DNA from: Eriocheir sinensis
Lineage: Eukaryota; Arthropoda; Malacostraca; Decapoda; Varunidae
Length of the DNA stretch: 64,000 bases
Reading direction: 5' to 3'
Assembly: GCF_024679095.1 (NCBI RefSeq)
Contig: NC_066531.1
Location: 5,716,261-5,780,260 of the forward strand
The notes under the pieces are model-generated. The model was not told the origin of the DNA and made no database searches. It worked only from the letters and a program-made list of their open reading frames with translations. Shown one piece after another: positions 33,330 to 44,700 of this stretch; the stretch's first letter is position 1; each line of letters begins with the position of its first letter. The position numbers were made by a program, and so were the translations under genes.

Positions 33330-34625
33330 AAGTAAGCGGAACGCTTGACTGCGATAAGCACAGAACCATCAGTATCATGAGCTAAATAACAAAAATCGTA
33401 CTGAAAGTTATACTCAAACGATTACGTGGAAGAATAAGAAGTGAGGTCTCGGACGAACAATGTGGATTTGTGGAAGGAAAAGGCACGAGTAATGCAATAT
33501 ATATGTTGAGAACAATGGCTGAGAGGGTGATAGACAAACAAAGATTCCTGTATGTCTGCTTTATTGACTATGAAAAAGCCTTTGATAGAGTTAGACATGA
33601 AGACTTAATGGAAATATTGAAAAGCATTGGGGTGAACGGAAGATAACTTAGAGTGATAAAGAATCTATACTGGGCACAAAAGGCGTGTGTAAGAGTGGGA
33701 TGGCGAAGAGACAGAGTGGCGGAACATCAGAAGAGGTGTCATGCAGGGTTGTGTAATGTCACCGGATCTGTTTTCATTGTATGGAGAAATAATAATGCGG
33801 AATATCAGAGAATGTGAGGGGATAAGTATTGGAGGACGTAATGTAAATGACATAAGGTATGCCGATGACACTGTGCTGATAGCAGACAATAAAGAAAAAA
33901 TACAATTAATGCTCAACCGAGTAAAAGAAGAAAGGGAATCCAAAGGTTTGACAATTAAGGTATAGAGAACGAAGTGGTTGGTAATGTCAAAGAATGCACA
34001 GATACCACGAATGGAGCTGCGATGAACGGTGGAGAGGGTAGAGAACTTCAATTATTTGGGAAGTGTTGTGACCGAGGATATAAGGTGTGATACAGAAATG
34101 AAAAGGAGAACAGGTATAGCAAAGACCGCATTTTGCAATATGAGGAACCTATTGACAAAAAGTTTTTTTTATAAAAAAAAGAAAAAACACGGAAAAGATT
34201 AATAAAAACTCGTGTGTGGTCAACAATGTTATATGGTGTGGAAAGTTGGACTATATCAAAGACGATGGTGAATAGGCTGGAGGCGATGGAGATGTGGCTG
34301 TGGAGGAGGAGGATGAAGATCACGTGGACGGCAAGAAGGTCGAACGAAGAAGTATTGGAGATGGTGGGAGAGAGGAGGGAGCTGATGGGGGCGGTGAGAT
34401 TGAGACAACTGAAATTTTTTGGGCACGTAATGAGGAGAGAGGGGCTGGAGAATCTGATAATGACAGGAATGGTGGAGGGAACCAGAGGGAGAGGAAGAAC
34501 GAGAGTGAAATACATGGACGGATTGGTAAAGCTGGCACGGGGGAACATGACGGGTGGACAGTTCATCAGGGCCACGAGGAACAGAAGAAGATGGAAGTCC
34601 ATGGTTGCCCACGTGCGGTACTATG
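33330..34625 (+). pseudogene. LINE family E, RT and C-terminal domain
   Basis: Plus-strand pieces: HRTISIMS, GFVEGKGTSNAIYMLRTMAE, FIDYEKAFDRVRHEDL, then QGCVMSPDLFSLY and YADDTVLIADN (polymerase site, about 33862). After an A-rich slippage zone (34170-34200) comes MLYGVESWTISKTMVNRLEA, RRMKITWTARRSNEEVL and RQLKFFGHVMRREGLEN. This is the C-terminal domain common in APE-class LINEs of animals. Several frameshifts. The 5' end is missing. Confidence 0.88.
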
Positions 34626-34631
34626 TAATTT

Positions 34632-35194
34632 TTTTTATCTTTCAAATCCAGGTACACTCCATCCGCCCAGCCTTCTCTCTCCTGTATTAAATCTGTCACC
34701 CTTAAGTAGTAACACAACAAGTTGGTGACGCAAGATCTTCCTTTTCTGAATCCAAACTGGAAATCCGATAAAATTTTCTCACTTTCTAATAAATCCGACC
34801 ACCTGTTTTTAACCAGTCTCTTACATATCTTCGTCGCAACCACACTAGTGACTGATACCGGTCTGAAATTTAATAGGTCCTCCCTTAAAAATCGGTGCCG
34901 TACTATGTTTGCTCTCTTCCAATCTTGTGGTACCTTTTCTTCACTCAGAGAGGCACTCATTATGAAGTGCAGTTTCTCTGCAAGTTGATCACTACATTCT
35001 TTCAAGATCCACCCTGATACTCCATCCGGCCCCGTCGCCTTTCTTACATCCAGTATGTTCAAACCTTCTTTAACCTTCTGCACCGTTAACTGAATATCTT
35101 GCATAACCCTTCCTTTTTCCTGGCCCGGGGGTTGTACAAATTCTTCTTTTGTGAAAATTCTATGGAAGCTGTTATTCTTCACCTCTGCCATCTT
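34632..35194 (-). pseudogene. LINE family D (RT fragment)
   Basis: Minus strand from 35203: KATGPDGVSGWILKECSDQL, KVPQDWKRANIV, NFRPVSVTSVV, LSDFQFGFRKGRSCVTNLL and GVYLDLKD. These are the RT fingers and early palm of another LINE. It breaks off before the polymerase site where the plus-strand LINE E begins, and abuts LINE B at 35195. Confidence 0.85.
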
Positions 35195-37441
35195 TAAGAA
35201 CATAAGAACATAAGAACGTAGGACTGTGCAAGATGCCGGTAGGCCTGTACAAGGCAGCTCCTTTGAACCTAAGTTCCCGTGTATCTAACCCCACTTAATA
35301 TCGCTGTCCATGAATTCATCTAATCTATTTTTGAATGTTACAATTGTATTGGCACTCACCACATGACTGCTAAGCCTATTCCACTCATCCACCACCCTGT
35401 TAGTAAACCAATTTTTGCCTACGTCCCTGTTGAATCTGAATTTATCCAGTTTAAACCCATTACTTCGTGTCCTACCCGGTTCTCTTACCAACAAAACCTT
35501 ATGAATATCCCCCTTATTAAAGCCCTTCATCCATTGATAAACCTCGATCATATATCCACGCACCCTTCGCCTTTCTAGAGAATGCAAGTTTAACTGTTTG
35601 AGTCTTTCCTAGTATGGCAAGTTTCTCAACCCCTGAATCATCTTAGTCATCCTCCTCTGCACCGATTCTAACATTTTTATATCCATTCTATAGTAAGGTG
35701 ACCAGAACTGAACCGCATAGTCAAGATGAGGTCTAACTAATGCTAAATATAGTTTGAGGAAGACTTCGGCGCTTCTGTTGCTTACGCTTCTTGAAATAAA
35801 TCCCAGTGCCCTATTTGCTCGATTTCTAGCTTGAATGCATTGTGCCCTTGGACGGAGATTAGAGCTCACTAAGACCCCTAAATCTCTCTCGCACCCAGAC
35901 CTGCTTATGAGAATGTCATTTAAGCAATAGTTATGAGATGGGTTGTTCCTACCTACACTCAGAATACTGCACTTCCCTACATTGAACTCCATATGCCATT
36001 TATCCGCCCAGTCGTACAATCTGTTTAGTTCATCCTTGAGAATACTAGCGTCCTGATCCGACTCAATTACTCTATCGAGGTTGGTATCATCTGCAAACTT
36101 ACTGACATCACTACTAATTCCTGTATCTAGGTCATAATTGATATAAATAATAAACAAAAGTGGACCTAATACCGAACCTTGTGGGACCCCTTTCGTAACA
36201 CATCCCCAGTCAGATCTTTTACCATTGATTTGCACTCTTTGCTTCCTATTGCTAAGCCACGCCTTGACCCAGTTCAAAACTTTATCCTCCACTCCGTGAG
36301 CCTGTAATTTAAGCAACAGTCGTTGGTGAGGAACTTTGTCAAACGCTTTACTAATATCAAGATAGATTACATCATAATTTTCATCTCTGTCTACCGCCTC
36401 AAATATTTTATTGTAAAAGGACAAAAGATTGGTGAGGCAGGACCTACCTTCAGTGAACCCATGCTGCGAGTCGTGAATTAAGCTATGTTTCTCTAGATGC
36501 TCCCGAATGTTCCTGGCTATTATGGACTCCAGCATCTTGCCTATAACCGATGTTAAGCTAATTGGTCAATAGTTTGAAGCAGCTGACCTGTCCCCCTTTT
36601 GGAAAATCGGCGTCACATTAGCTACTTTCCATAGGCTGGGCGTATAACTAGTATTTACCGACATCTTAAAGATGTCGGTTAGTGGGTCACTGAGTACATC
36701 ACCTAATTCCTTTAATACCCTTGGAAATATCCCGTCAGGACCTGGCGACTTATTCTGCTTAAGCTTATCTATTTCATCCTGAACTACTTGCCTGGTAATG
36801 ATTATATCCCTCAATTTATCGCCATCCCCGCCCTCGTACACCTGAACCCTTTCCGGAATAGTCGTTCGATCCTCTTGTGTGAATACTGAAAGTAAGTAGT
36901 CGTTCAGCAATGTGCTCATATTTTCGTAATTTTCTACAAGCTCCCCTGTGTTTGTTTTCAGCGTTTCAATTTTCTCCCTTGTTTTTGTTCTATACATCTG
37001 AAAGAAGCCCTTAGGATTACTTTTCGCCTCATTTGCTACTTTGATCTCATAATTCCTTTTTGCTATCCTGGTGTTTTTCTTCACTAATCTAGATAGTTCG
37101 ACATACCGGCCCCTGAGAAGTGTTTCACCATTCTTTATTTTCTGATAAATTCCCTTCTTTAACCCTATCTCGTGTTTTAGTCCACGAGTCATCCACTTAG
37201 GGTCATTGTTTTCTTTTCTAAGTGTTCGCTGTGGTATATGCTGTCCTTGCCCCTCTACTATTACTCTAACTAAATTATTGTAAGACATTTCTACCTGGTT
37301 CTCCTGGCTCTCCAACCCACAGTTCTGGCTCTCATGAATCCCTAAATTATCCAAGTTTACCCCTTCAACATGTCTTCGAAGCCCCTCGTAATTTGGCATG
37401 TTCCTCCCTTCTCCTTTGTTGTTAAATGCAACAATAAACAA
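35195..37441 (-). pseudogene. LINE family B (CR1-like), 5'-truncated, nearly open
   Basis: A single minus-strand frame of about 720 codons with only two in-frame stops visible: one at about 36564 (ASNY*PISLTS) and one at about 35607 (NLPY*ERLK). In order: pre-RT linker, [53 protein letters not shown] and GVPQGSVLGPLLFIIYIN. Then the polymerase site KFADDTNL (about 36093), thumb ERDLGVLVSSNL and C-terminal FTNRVVDEWNRLSSHVVSA. It ends in an octamer-like tail (plus strand AAGAACATAAGAACATAAG), the CR1-type 3' signature. The endonuclease is missing. Relatively young by its low stop count. Confidence 0.93.
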
Positions 37442-37720
37442 TCAGGCAATCAATCAATACTACTTATGATAAAACTCGTTTACTTAAAGTATTTCTACAA
37501 TATTAGGCTGATGGACCAAACTCATTGTGGTTTTAAGATATGGTAGTAGCCTTTTGGGGTGTCTGGGGTGAATTCATGCCCTTGCATTTACTAGCAGTTT
37601 ACGTCTTGATGCTCCCGGCGGCTCCTCCCACGTGTGAAGGTACTTTCTCCCGAGAGCACCCAGCCGGTCTAGCCGCTAGATCGTCGCGGCTGTATTGCCG
37701 GCCAGGAATTGCCACGTGTA

Positions 37721-37722
<2 letters not shown>
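37442..37722. other. No gene recognised
   Basis: Unassigned; lies between LINE B and the microsatellite cluster upstream of the METTL27-like gene. It could hold the gene's 5' exon or promoter, but I cannot identify either. Confidence 0.4.
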
Positions 37723-37785
<63 letters not shown>

Positions 37786-38009
37786 TCACCACGACCTGAT
37801 CACGTGTTGGTCTCGTAATCGCCAGCAGCAGGTACCCTCCCGACATGAGCAAGTGCTCTTTATCGTCGATCTATGGGTACTGCCAGGACCTCACACACCA
37901 CACACCCCATCCCCTTTTCTCAAGGGGGGATAGTAACCACTCCTAGTCAACGGAATGAATCCGGCCTGAGCGGGCTCGAACTGCCGCCCTGTCAGACCGT
38001 GAAGCCTGG

Positions 38010-38053
<44 letters not shown>

Positions 38054-38107
38054 TTCATTCATCACACCCTGATCACAGTCTCTCTCTCGCTCTCTCTCTC
38101 CCTCACC

Positions 38108-38177
<70 letters not shown>
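37723..38177. repeat. Microsatellite cluster: (GT)n, (GT)n, (CA)n-(GA)n
   Basis: (GT)n at 37723-37782 and 38011-38051, (CA)n at 38107-38125 and (GA)n at 38126-38177. Confidence 0.95.
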
Positions 38178-38179
<2 letters not shown>

Positions 38180-38244
38180 GCAACTTCAGCTGGCCGTGCA
38201 ATAAGCCGGAGAGCCTTACTGCACCCACACCTCACCATCACCTG

Positions 38245-38332
38245 TCATCCTCGTCCATTTAGCTATCCAGTCTACTCTTAAACCAAGCTATCGTCGCTGC
38301 ACTAACTATGTGATTGCTTAGTCTATTCCATT

Positions 38333-38390
<58 letters not shown>
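38245..38390 (-). pseudogene. LINE C-terminal scrap followed by (GA)n
   Basis: 38245-38336 on the minus strand encodes LEWNRLSNHIVSAATIAWFK, then SRLDS and a stop, a CR1-type LINE C-terminus related to LINE B. 38336-38390 is a (GA)n run that replaces the rest. Confidence 0.75.
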
Positions 38391-38393
<3 letters not shown>

Positions 38394-38577
38394 GGCCACA
38401 CTTGCCATGGAGGTGGGCGGAGCTTGAGAGCCAGCCGGCAAATCAGCGAGGAGTGCGGAGCGGGGCTAGAAAACTGTACCTACCTTCGTAAATATATAAA
38501 TAATTTATAAAGGAATTGTACTGTACTGTAGTCATGCCCTGCCTGTGAGTCTCCCGTCTCTTCCCTGCTGCAGGATA

Positions 38578-38699
38578 ATGTCTGAGGGCGGCAGTCGTGG
38601 CGACGTGGCAATGAGGGTGATCGCGAAAGTCCACAGGCCGGGGGTCACGCCGGAGGAGATGGTGGCCGGCTACAACGAGTGGTCCGAGAACTACGAGGA

Positions 38700-38703
<4 letters not shown>
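38578..38703 (+). CDS. METTL27: METTL27-like exon 1 (coding)
   Basis: ATG at 38578, preceded by CTTCCCTGCTGCAG|GATA. Ends ...GAGGAGATG|GTGAGAGAGA; the donor is the first base of a (GA)n tract. Forty-two codons, phase 0. Confidence 0.9.
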
Positions 38704-38765
<62 letters not shown>

Positions 38766-40030
38766 TTCGGTACCAAGTGCCTACGCAGAATCATGGGGTA
38801 TCGCTGGAATGATTTTGCGTTAAACCGGCGACTACTCCTTGAGGTCCGGGAGTGAAGTGATGCGGCCCCTGGGGTACGCACCTGTATTCACCCGCTTCCC
38901 CGTCCCCTTAGATGATCTGGAAAGGCGGGTACCGTGGCCCCGCCATCACGGTGGAGGAGGCGCTGCGTTGGGTACCCCCGGAGCGGCGAGCTAAGGCCAG
39001 GGTGCTGGACGTGGCCGCCGGGACGGGCTGCGTGGGCCGCGAACTCCACCGGGAAGGCTTCAGGTGGGTGCCGCAGGGCCGCAGACAGGGGGATGTCCGG
39101 TCACCATACTTAAATATCCTCCAGTCCACTGCCTCCTGCCTGCCAGTGCCTCAGCCTCAACACGAGTCCAACGCCAAGAGATGAAGATGATGTGTTGGAA
39201 ATTACAACAGCTTGTGTAGAGGCAGGGCCGCTGGGTGGGAACTGGGAGCGGGCAGGAGCGGCATTACTATAGTCCATCGACTCTAACTTAAAATGAAGCC
39301 CTGTGGCTTGGCCCGGGGAAACCCCCATTGTTTACAGATCTAGCGATGACCTGCGCATGACGTTTTGTCTCACTGTTAGTCTGTACGTTATCTATTTATG
39401 GAATTTACATACATTCATAATACGACTGCGTGGTGTTATGAATGGCTTGGGATTAGAGGGATTGATTGATTGATTGATTTAGAGTTTCTTTCATGGCGCT
39501 GCAACATCTTGGTCATATGGCACCGGAGTAATAAAATGGAAGGCAAATAATTAAAATAATCTAAGGGTGATAAAAGTTATTAGGAAGATAGTTTTGAAAT
39601 GGTCCATTCAGATATAGCACTAGTTTAAAATATAATAAAATGTTTATTAAAAATGCATTAGTGAAATACAAAGAACTTTCTCTGAAGAGACCCTACAAGA
39701 GATGGAGGATGCCCATCTCCTGCAGATACCCCATGACGTCATGTCCAGGGGTGAGCGCCTTTTCTCCCAGCATTAGGGAAAGGGAAACATTCCCATGTAC
39801 ATCACGACACCGGGAGAGGTACTGCTCTCGCAGATCCCGCAGACTGGGGCACTCGACCTGGGATTAGAGGGAAAGACAACGACTCAGTAAACCTTCCATA
39901 TCACTTGGCAACGTGGCTCATGCAACTTTGCTGCCTGACGGACCTTGGCAACAGGCGCCAGGCCGCACCATTCAACGTTACGCCACAATGGACAAATGAA
40001 GTAGATCTCACTCTCGCGCCCTGCGCAGCC

Positions 40031-40095
<65 letters not shown>

Positions 40096-41683
40096 GCCAC
40101 CCTCTCTGAGGAGAGTAATGGAGTGATGTGGCACCAGCGCGGTCTCGTGGGGAATCCTTGTGTCGCGCCCAAGGGCTCAAGTTAAAATCGATAGACTATA
40201 CTATGTTAGGAATTTGGCCAGTTAACCGGGGGACTAGACAAATGAACTATTTCCCTTATGGAACTAGTCTCGGGCCGAGAGTTCAAGCCAACTATGAGTA
40301 TCGTCTGAGCTCAAATAAGCCTTCGATGGAACTTGAATACTTCGGTCATCGGCTCCCAAACCGAGACAGAATTAACTTATTCACTGCCTGAAGACTAACC
40401 ATATTTACCATGAAAGGAATAATAATAGTGAAGTGTTTCCTTTCATGAAATAATAACTAATTGTTCTTGCTGAATTAAAATTAAAGAGCAAGGATAATTT
40501 AACCGATGGAAACAGAGAGGAAAGCCACGCCATCTGGCGAGAGAAATTAAAAATATCGCTTCAGAGCCACGTGGTTGATTTTCTCTCACTCCACCACCGG
40601 CCTTCACAAAGTAAAGACCAAGGCACTGCAGCCCACCCATTAACTCGGACGCAGTGTGCCTTCTATTACCTGACTGAGGGATACTACACCCGGCAACGAG
40701 ACTTCAGAGACAACAATATCTTTTGAAACCCGCTTCTCAGCTAAGTGCCCCCAGCAGTTATTTGAGACAGATAGATTTTACTACACGGATCCGGTAGGAT
40801 TATTATTTGTTCGGCTGTCTGGAGGTGCTTGTTGGATACCTTCACCACCTAATAGCTGGTAAGCACTTGTTTCTTTGGGATTGTCTGACGGGTGCGTTAT
40901 TCACTTTGCGAGTGACCTAACTGTTGGGTAGGGTAAATTTACTGATTCCCAACAACTACTACTACTACTATAACTTCTACTACTACTACTGCTACTACTA
41001 CAACTACTACATCCACTCCCACAGGCACATAGACGCTGTGGACCCGTCGGAGGGCATGATGAAGCAACGGGAGACTGGCATCTATACCAACGACTTCCTG
41101 GAGTTTTTCGGCAGCGGACACTCCACCGTGCCCAAAGGTATTAGTAGTTTTTTTTTTTTTTACATCAAAGGACACGGCTCAAGGGCAACAAAAAGAGTAC
41201 AAAAAAAAAGCCTGCTACTCGCCGCTCCCACAAAAGATAAAAGTAAAGAGTAGCCAAAAGAGAGGTCAATTTCGAGAGGAGAGGTGTCTTGATACACTCT
41301 TCTTGAAATAAGTCAAGTCATAGACAGGGGGAAATACAGACGAAGGAAGGTTGTTCCAGAGTTTACCTCTTGCATAAGGGTTTTGGATAGTATAGGGATG
41401 AGCATGAGTAGAAAGTCGTGTGCAGCGGGGCCGAGGGAGGGAGGGAGGCATGCAGTTAGCAAGTTCAGAAGAGCAGTCATCATGAAGATATCGATAGAAG
41501 ATAGAAAAAGAGGCAACATAACGGCGGAATTTAATTAAGAGCTAAAAGGTTGTCAGTAAGAGGAGGAGAGCTGATGAGACGAGGAGCCTTAGACTCCACT
41601 CTGTCCAGGAGAGTTGTGTGAGTGGAATTATTGTTATTGTTGTTGTTTCATATGTAAAGATTAATATACGTATTTTTCTTTTA

Positions 41684-41761
<78 letters not shown>

Positions 41762-44700
41762 ACACAAACGACCTGGTGGTCACCTCGCGCGGTCTGGGCG
41801 AAGGTCACATCTCACACAGTGGCCTCGACGACGTTGTGCGCGTCGCAAAGAACGGTGAGTGAGTAAGTGAGCCTGCGTGCCTGCGTGCGTGCGTGCGTGA
41901 GTGAGTGTGAGTGTGAAAGTGTTTTTACAAAAAAGGAGACAGCTCAATGGCACAAAAAAAAAACTAATAAAAAAAAGCCCGCTACTCGCTGCTCCTGAGA
42001 AAAAGAAAATCAAACGAGGTGGCCGAAAGAGGTCAATTTCGGGAGGAGAGGTGTCCTGATATTTTCCTCTTGAATGAGTTCAAGTCGTAGGCAGGAGGAA
42101 ATACAGATGAAGGAAGATTGTTCCAGAGTTTACCAGCGTGAGGGATGAAAGAGTGAAGATGCTGGTTAAATCTTGCACAAGGGGTTTGGACAGTATAGGG
42201 ATGAGCATAAGTAGAAAGTCGTGTGCAGCAGGGCCGCGGGAAGGAAGGAGGCATTCAGTTAGCAAGTTCAGAAGAGCAGTCAGCGTGAAAATAGCGATAG
42301 AAGATAAAAAGAGAGGCAACATCGCGACGGAATTTAAGAGGTAGAAAACTATCAGTTGGAAGAGGAGAGCTGATGAGACGAAGAGCCTTAGACTTCACGC
42401 TGTCCAGAAAAGCTGTGTGAGTGGAGCACCCTCCCCCCCACACGTGAGATGCATACTCCATACGAGGGCGGACAAGGCCCCTGTATATGGATAGCAACTG
42501 TGCTGAGGAGAAGAACTGGAGGAGACGATACGGAACGCCCAACCTCAAGGAAGCTGATTTAGCGAGAGTGGAAATATGAAGTTTCCAGTTGAGATTTTGA
42601 GTTAAGAATAGACCGAGGATATTTAGTGTTGAAGAAGGTGACAGCTGAGTGTTGTTGAAGAATAGCGGATAGGTGTTTGGAAGATTGTGTCGAGTTGATA
42701 GGTGGGGAAATTGAGTTTTTGAGGCATTGAAGGACACAAGGTTTCTTCTACCCCAATCGGAAATGATTGCAAGGTGTGAGGTTAAGCGTTCTGCAGCCTC
42801 CAGTCTGGAGGCGTGTACTTCCTGTTGGGATGGGCTTCTATTGAAAGAAGTTGAATAATGCAGAGTGGAGTCGTCGGCGTATGAGTGGACAGGACAGTTT
42901 GTTATTGAAAGAAGATCATTGATGAATAACAAGAAGAGAGTGGCTGATAGGACAGAGCCCTGTGGAACCCAACTGTTGATAGGTTTAGGGGAAGAACAGT
43001 GACCGTCTACCACCGCAGAGATACAACGGCCGGAAAGGAAACTGGAGATAAAGGAACAGAGAGAGGGATAGAATCTGAAAGAGGGCAGTTTAGAAAGCAA
43101 AAACTTGTGCCAGACTCTATCGAAGGCTTTCGATATGTCTAGCACAACTGAGAAAGTTTCACCGAAATGGCTTAAAGAGGATGACCAAGAGTCAGTTAAG
43201 AGAGCAAGAAGATCGCCAGTAGAACGTCCATTGCGGAACCCATACTGGCGATCAGATAGAAGGTTGGAAGTGGAAAGGTGCTTTTGAATCTTCCGGTTAA
43301 GGATTGATTCAAAACCTTTAGATATACATGAAAGTAAAGCTATAGGGCGGTAGTTTGAGGCATTGGAACGGTCACCCTTCTTAGGCACAGGCTGTACAAA
43401 GGCATACTTCCAGCAGGAAGGATAGGTAGATATTGATAGGCAGAGACGAAAGAGTTTGACCAGGCAGGGTGTCAGCACGGAAGCATAGTTTTTAAGGACA
43501 ATAAGAGACTCCATCAGGTCCATAAGCCTTCTGAGAGTTGAGGCCAGAGGGCATAGAAAACATCATTTGGAAGAATCTTAATAACGGGCATAAAGGAGTC
43601 AGAGGGGGGTGAGTAGGAGGAATATGCCCAGAATCGTCCAGGGTGGAGTTCTTACAGAAAGTTTGAGCCTTAGAGACAGATGAGACGGCAGTGCTGCCGT
43701 CAGGGTTAAGGAAAGGAGGGAAAGAGTAAGAAGTGAAATTGGAGGAGACATTTTTGGCTCAATGCCAGAAGTCACGAGAAGAATTAGAAGAAGCAAGGTG
43801 TTGACATTTTCTATTGATTAAAGCAGTTTTCGAAAGTCAGATAATAGAATAAATTTAAAAGCCATAGTTAGCGGGAGTTCGAAGGCTCTGGAACTTTTTG
43901 TGAGCTGCCTCTCTATCTTTAATAGCACGAGAAGAAGCACGATTAAACCAAGGATTTTTAGTATGAGGAGTAAAAAAAGAACGTGGAATGTATGCCTCCA
44001 TTCCAGAGACAATCACCTCTGAGATGCGCTGGGCACACACAGAGGGGTCTCTCTCCTGGAGGCAGTAATCATTCCACAGGAAATCGGAAAAGTACATCCT
44101 CAGGTTGTAACGGTGTAACGCTTGGTTGCGGGGACTTGCGGGCGTGAAGGGAAACTCTTGCTGTCTTAGAAGAAATATATTCTTACCCTAAGATACAGCG
44201 TAGCGTGGGTGAGAGAGACGAGACGCTAGGTGTGTGTCGTGCGAGCTCTCTCGAAGGAGTGACGATTTACAGAGTGGAAAATAATGAAGTTACAATTGGT
44301 CACGTATGTCAAGGTGACCTCTAAGCTTGATGAAATGCTTTGTATACAAACTGAGATGGTAAACACTGACAGCTAACATTCCTACAAGGTGGCGTGATCT
44401 ATCTGTCGTGTTCTTTTTTCCATTGATATACTGCAATTACTATAACAAGGTCATCCCACCGAGCTGAAGCAAAATGCCAGAAGCATCGCCTCTTCGGTGG
44501 GTCCAGAGGATGTACAGGAGCGATAGGACAGGAAACAGAAATAAGGTTATGGTCGGAGGAACCCAACGGAGAGAACAGTTTGACAGAGTAAGCAAAAGGA
44601 TTAGAGGTAAGGAAGAGGTCTAGAATGTTGGGCCTGTCTCCAAAACGGTCGGGAATACGTGTAGGGTGCTGAACCAACTGCTCTAGGTCGTTGAGGAGAG

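Noticed and set aside
40939..41175. Val-rich minus-strand frame
   Set aside because: Complement of the (CTA)n tract before exon 3.
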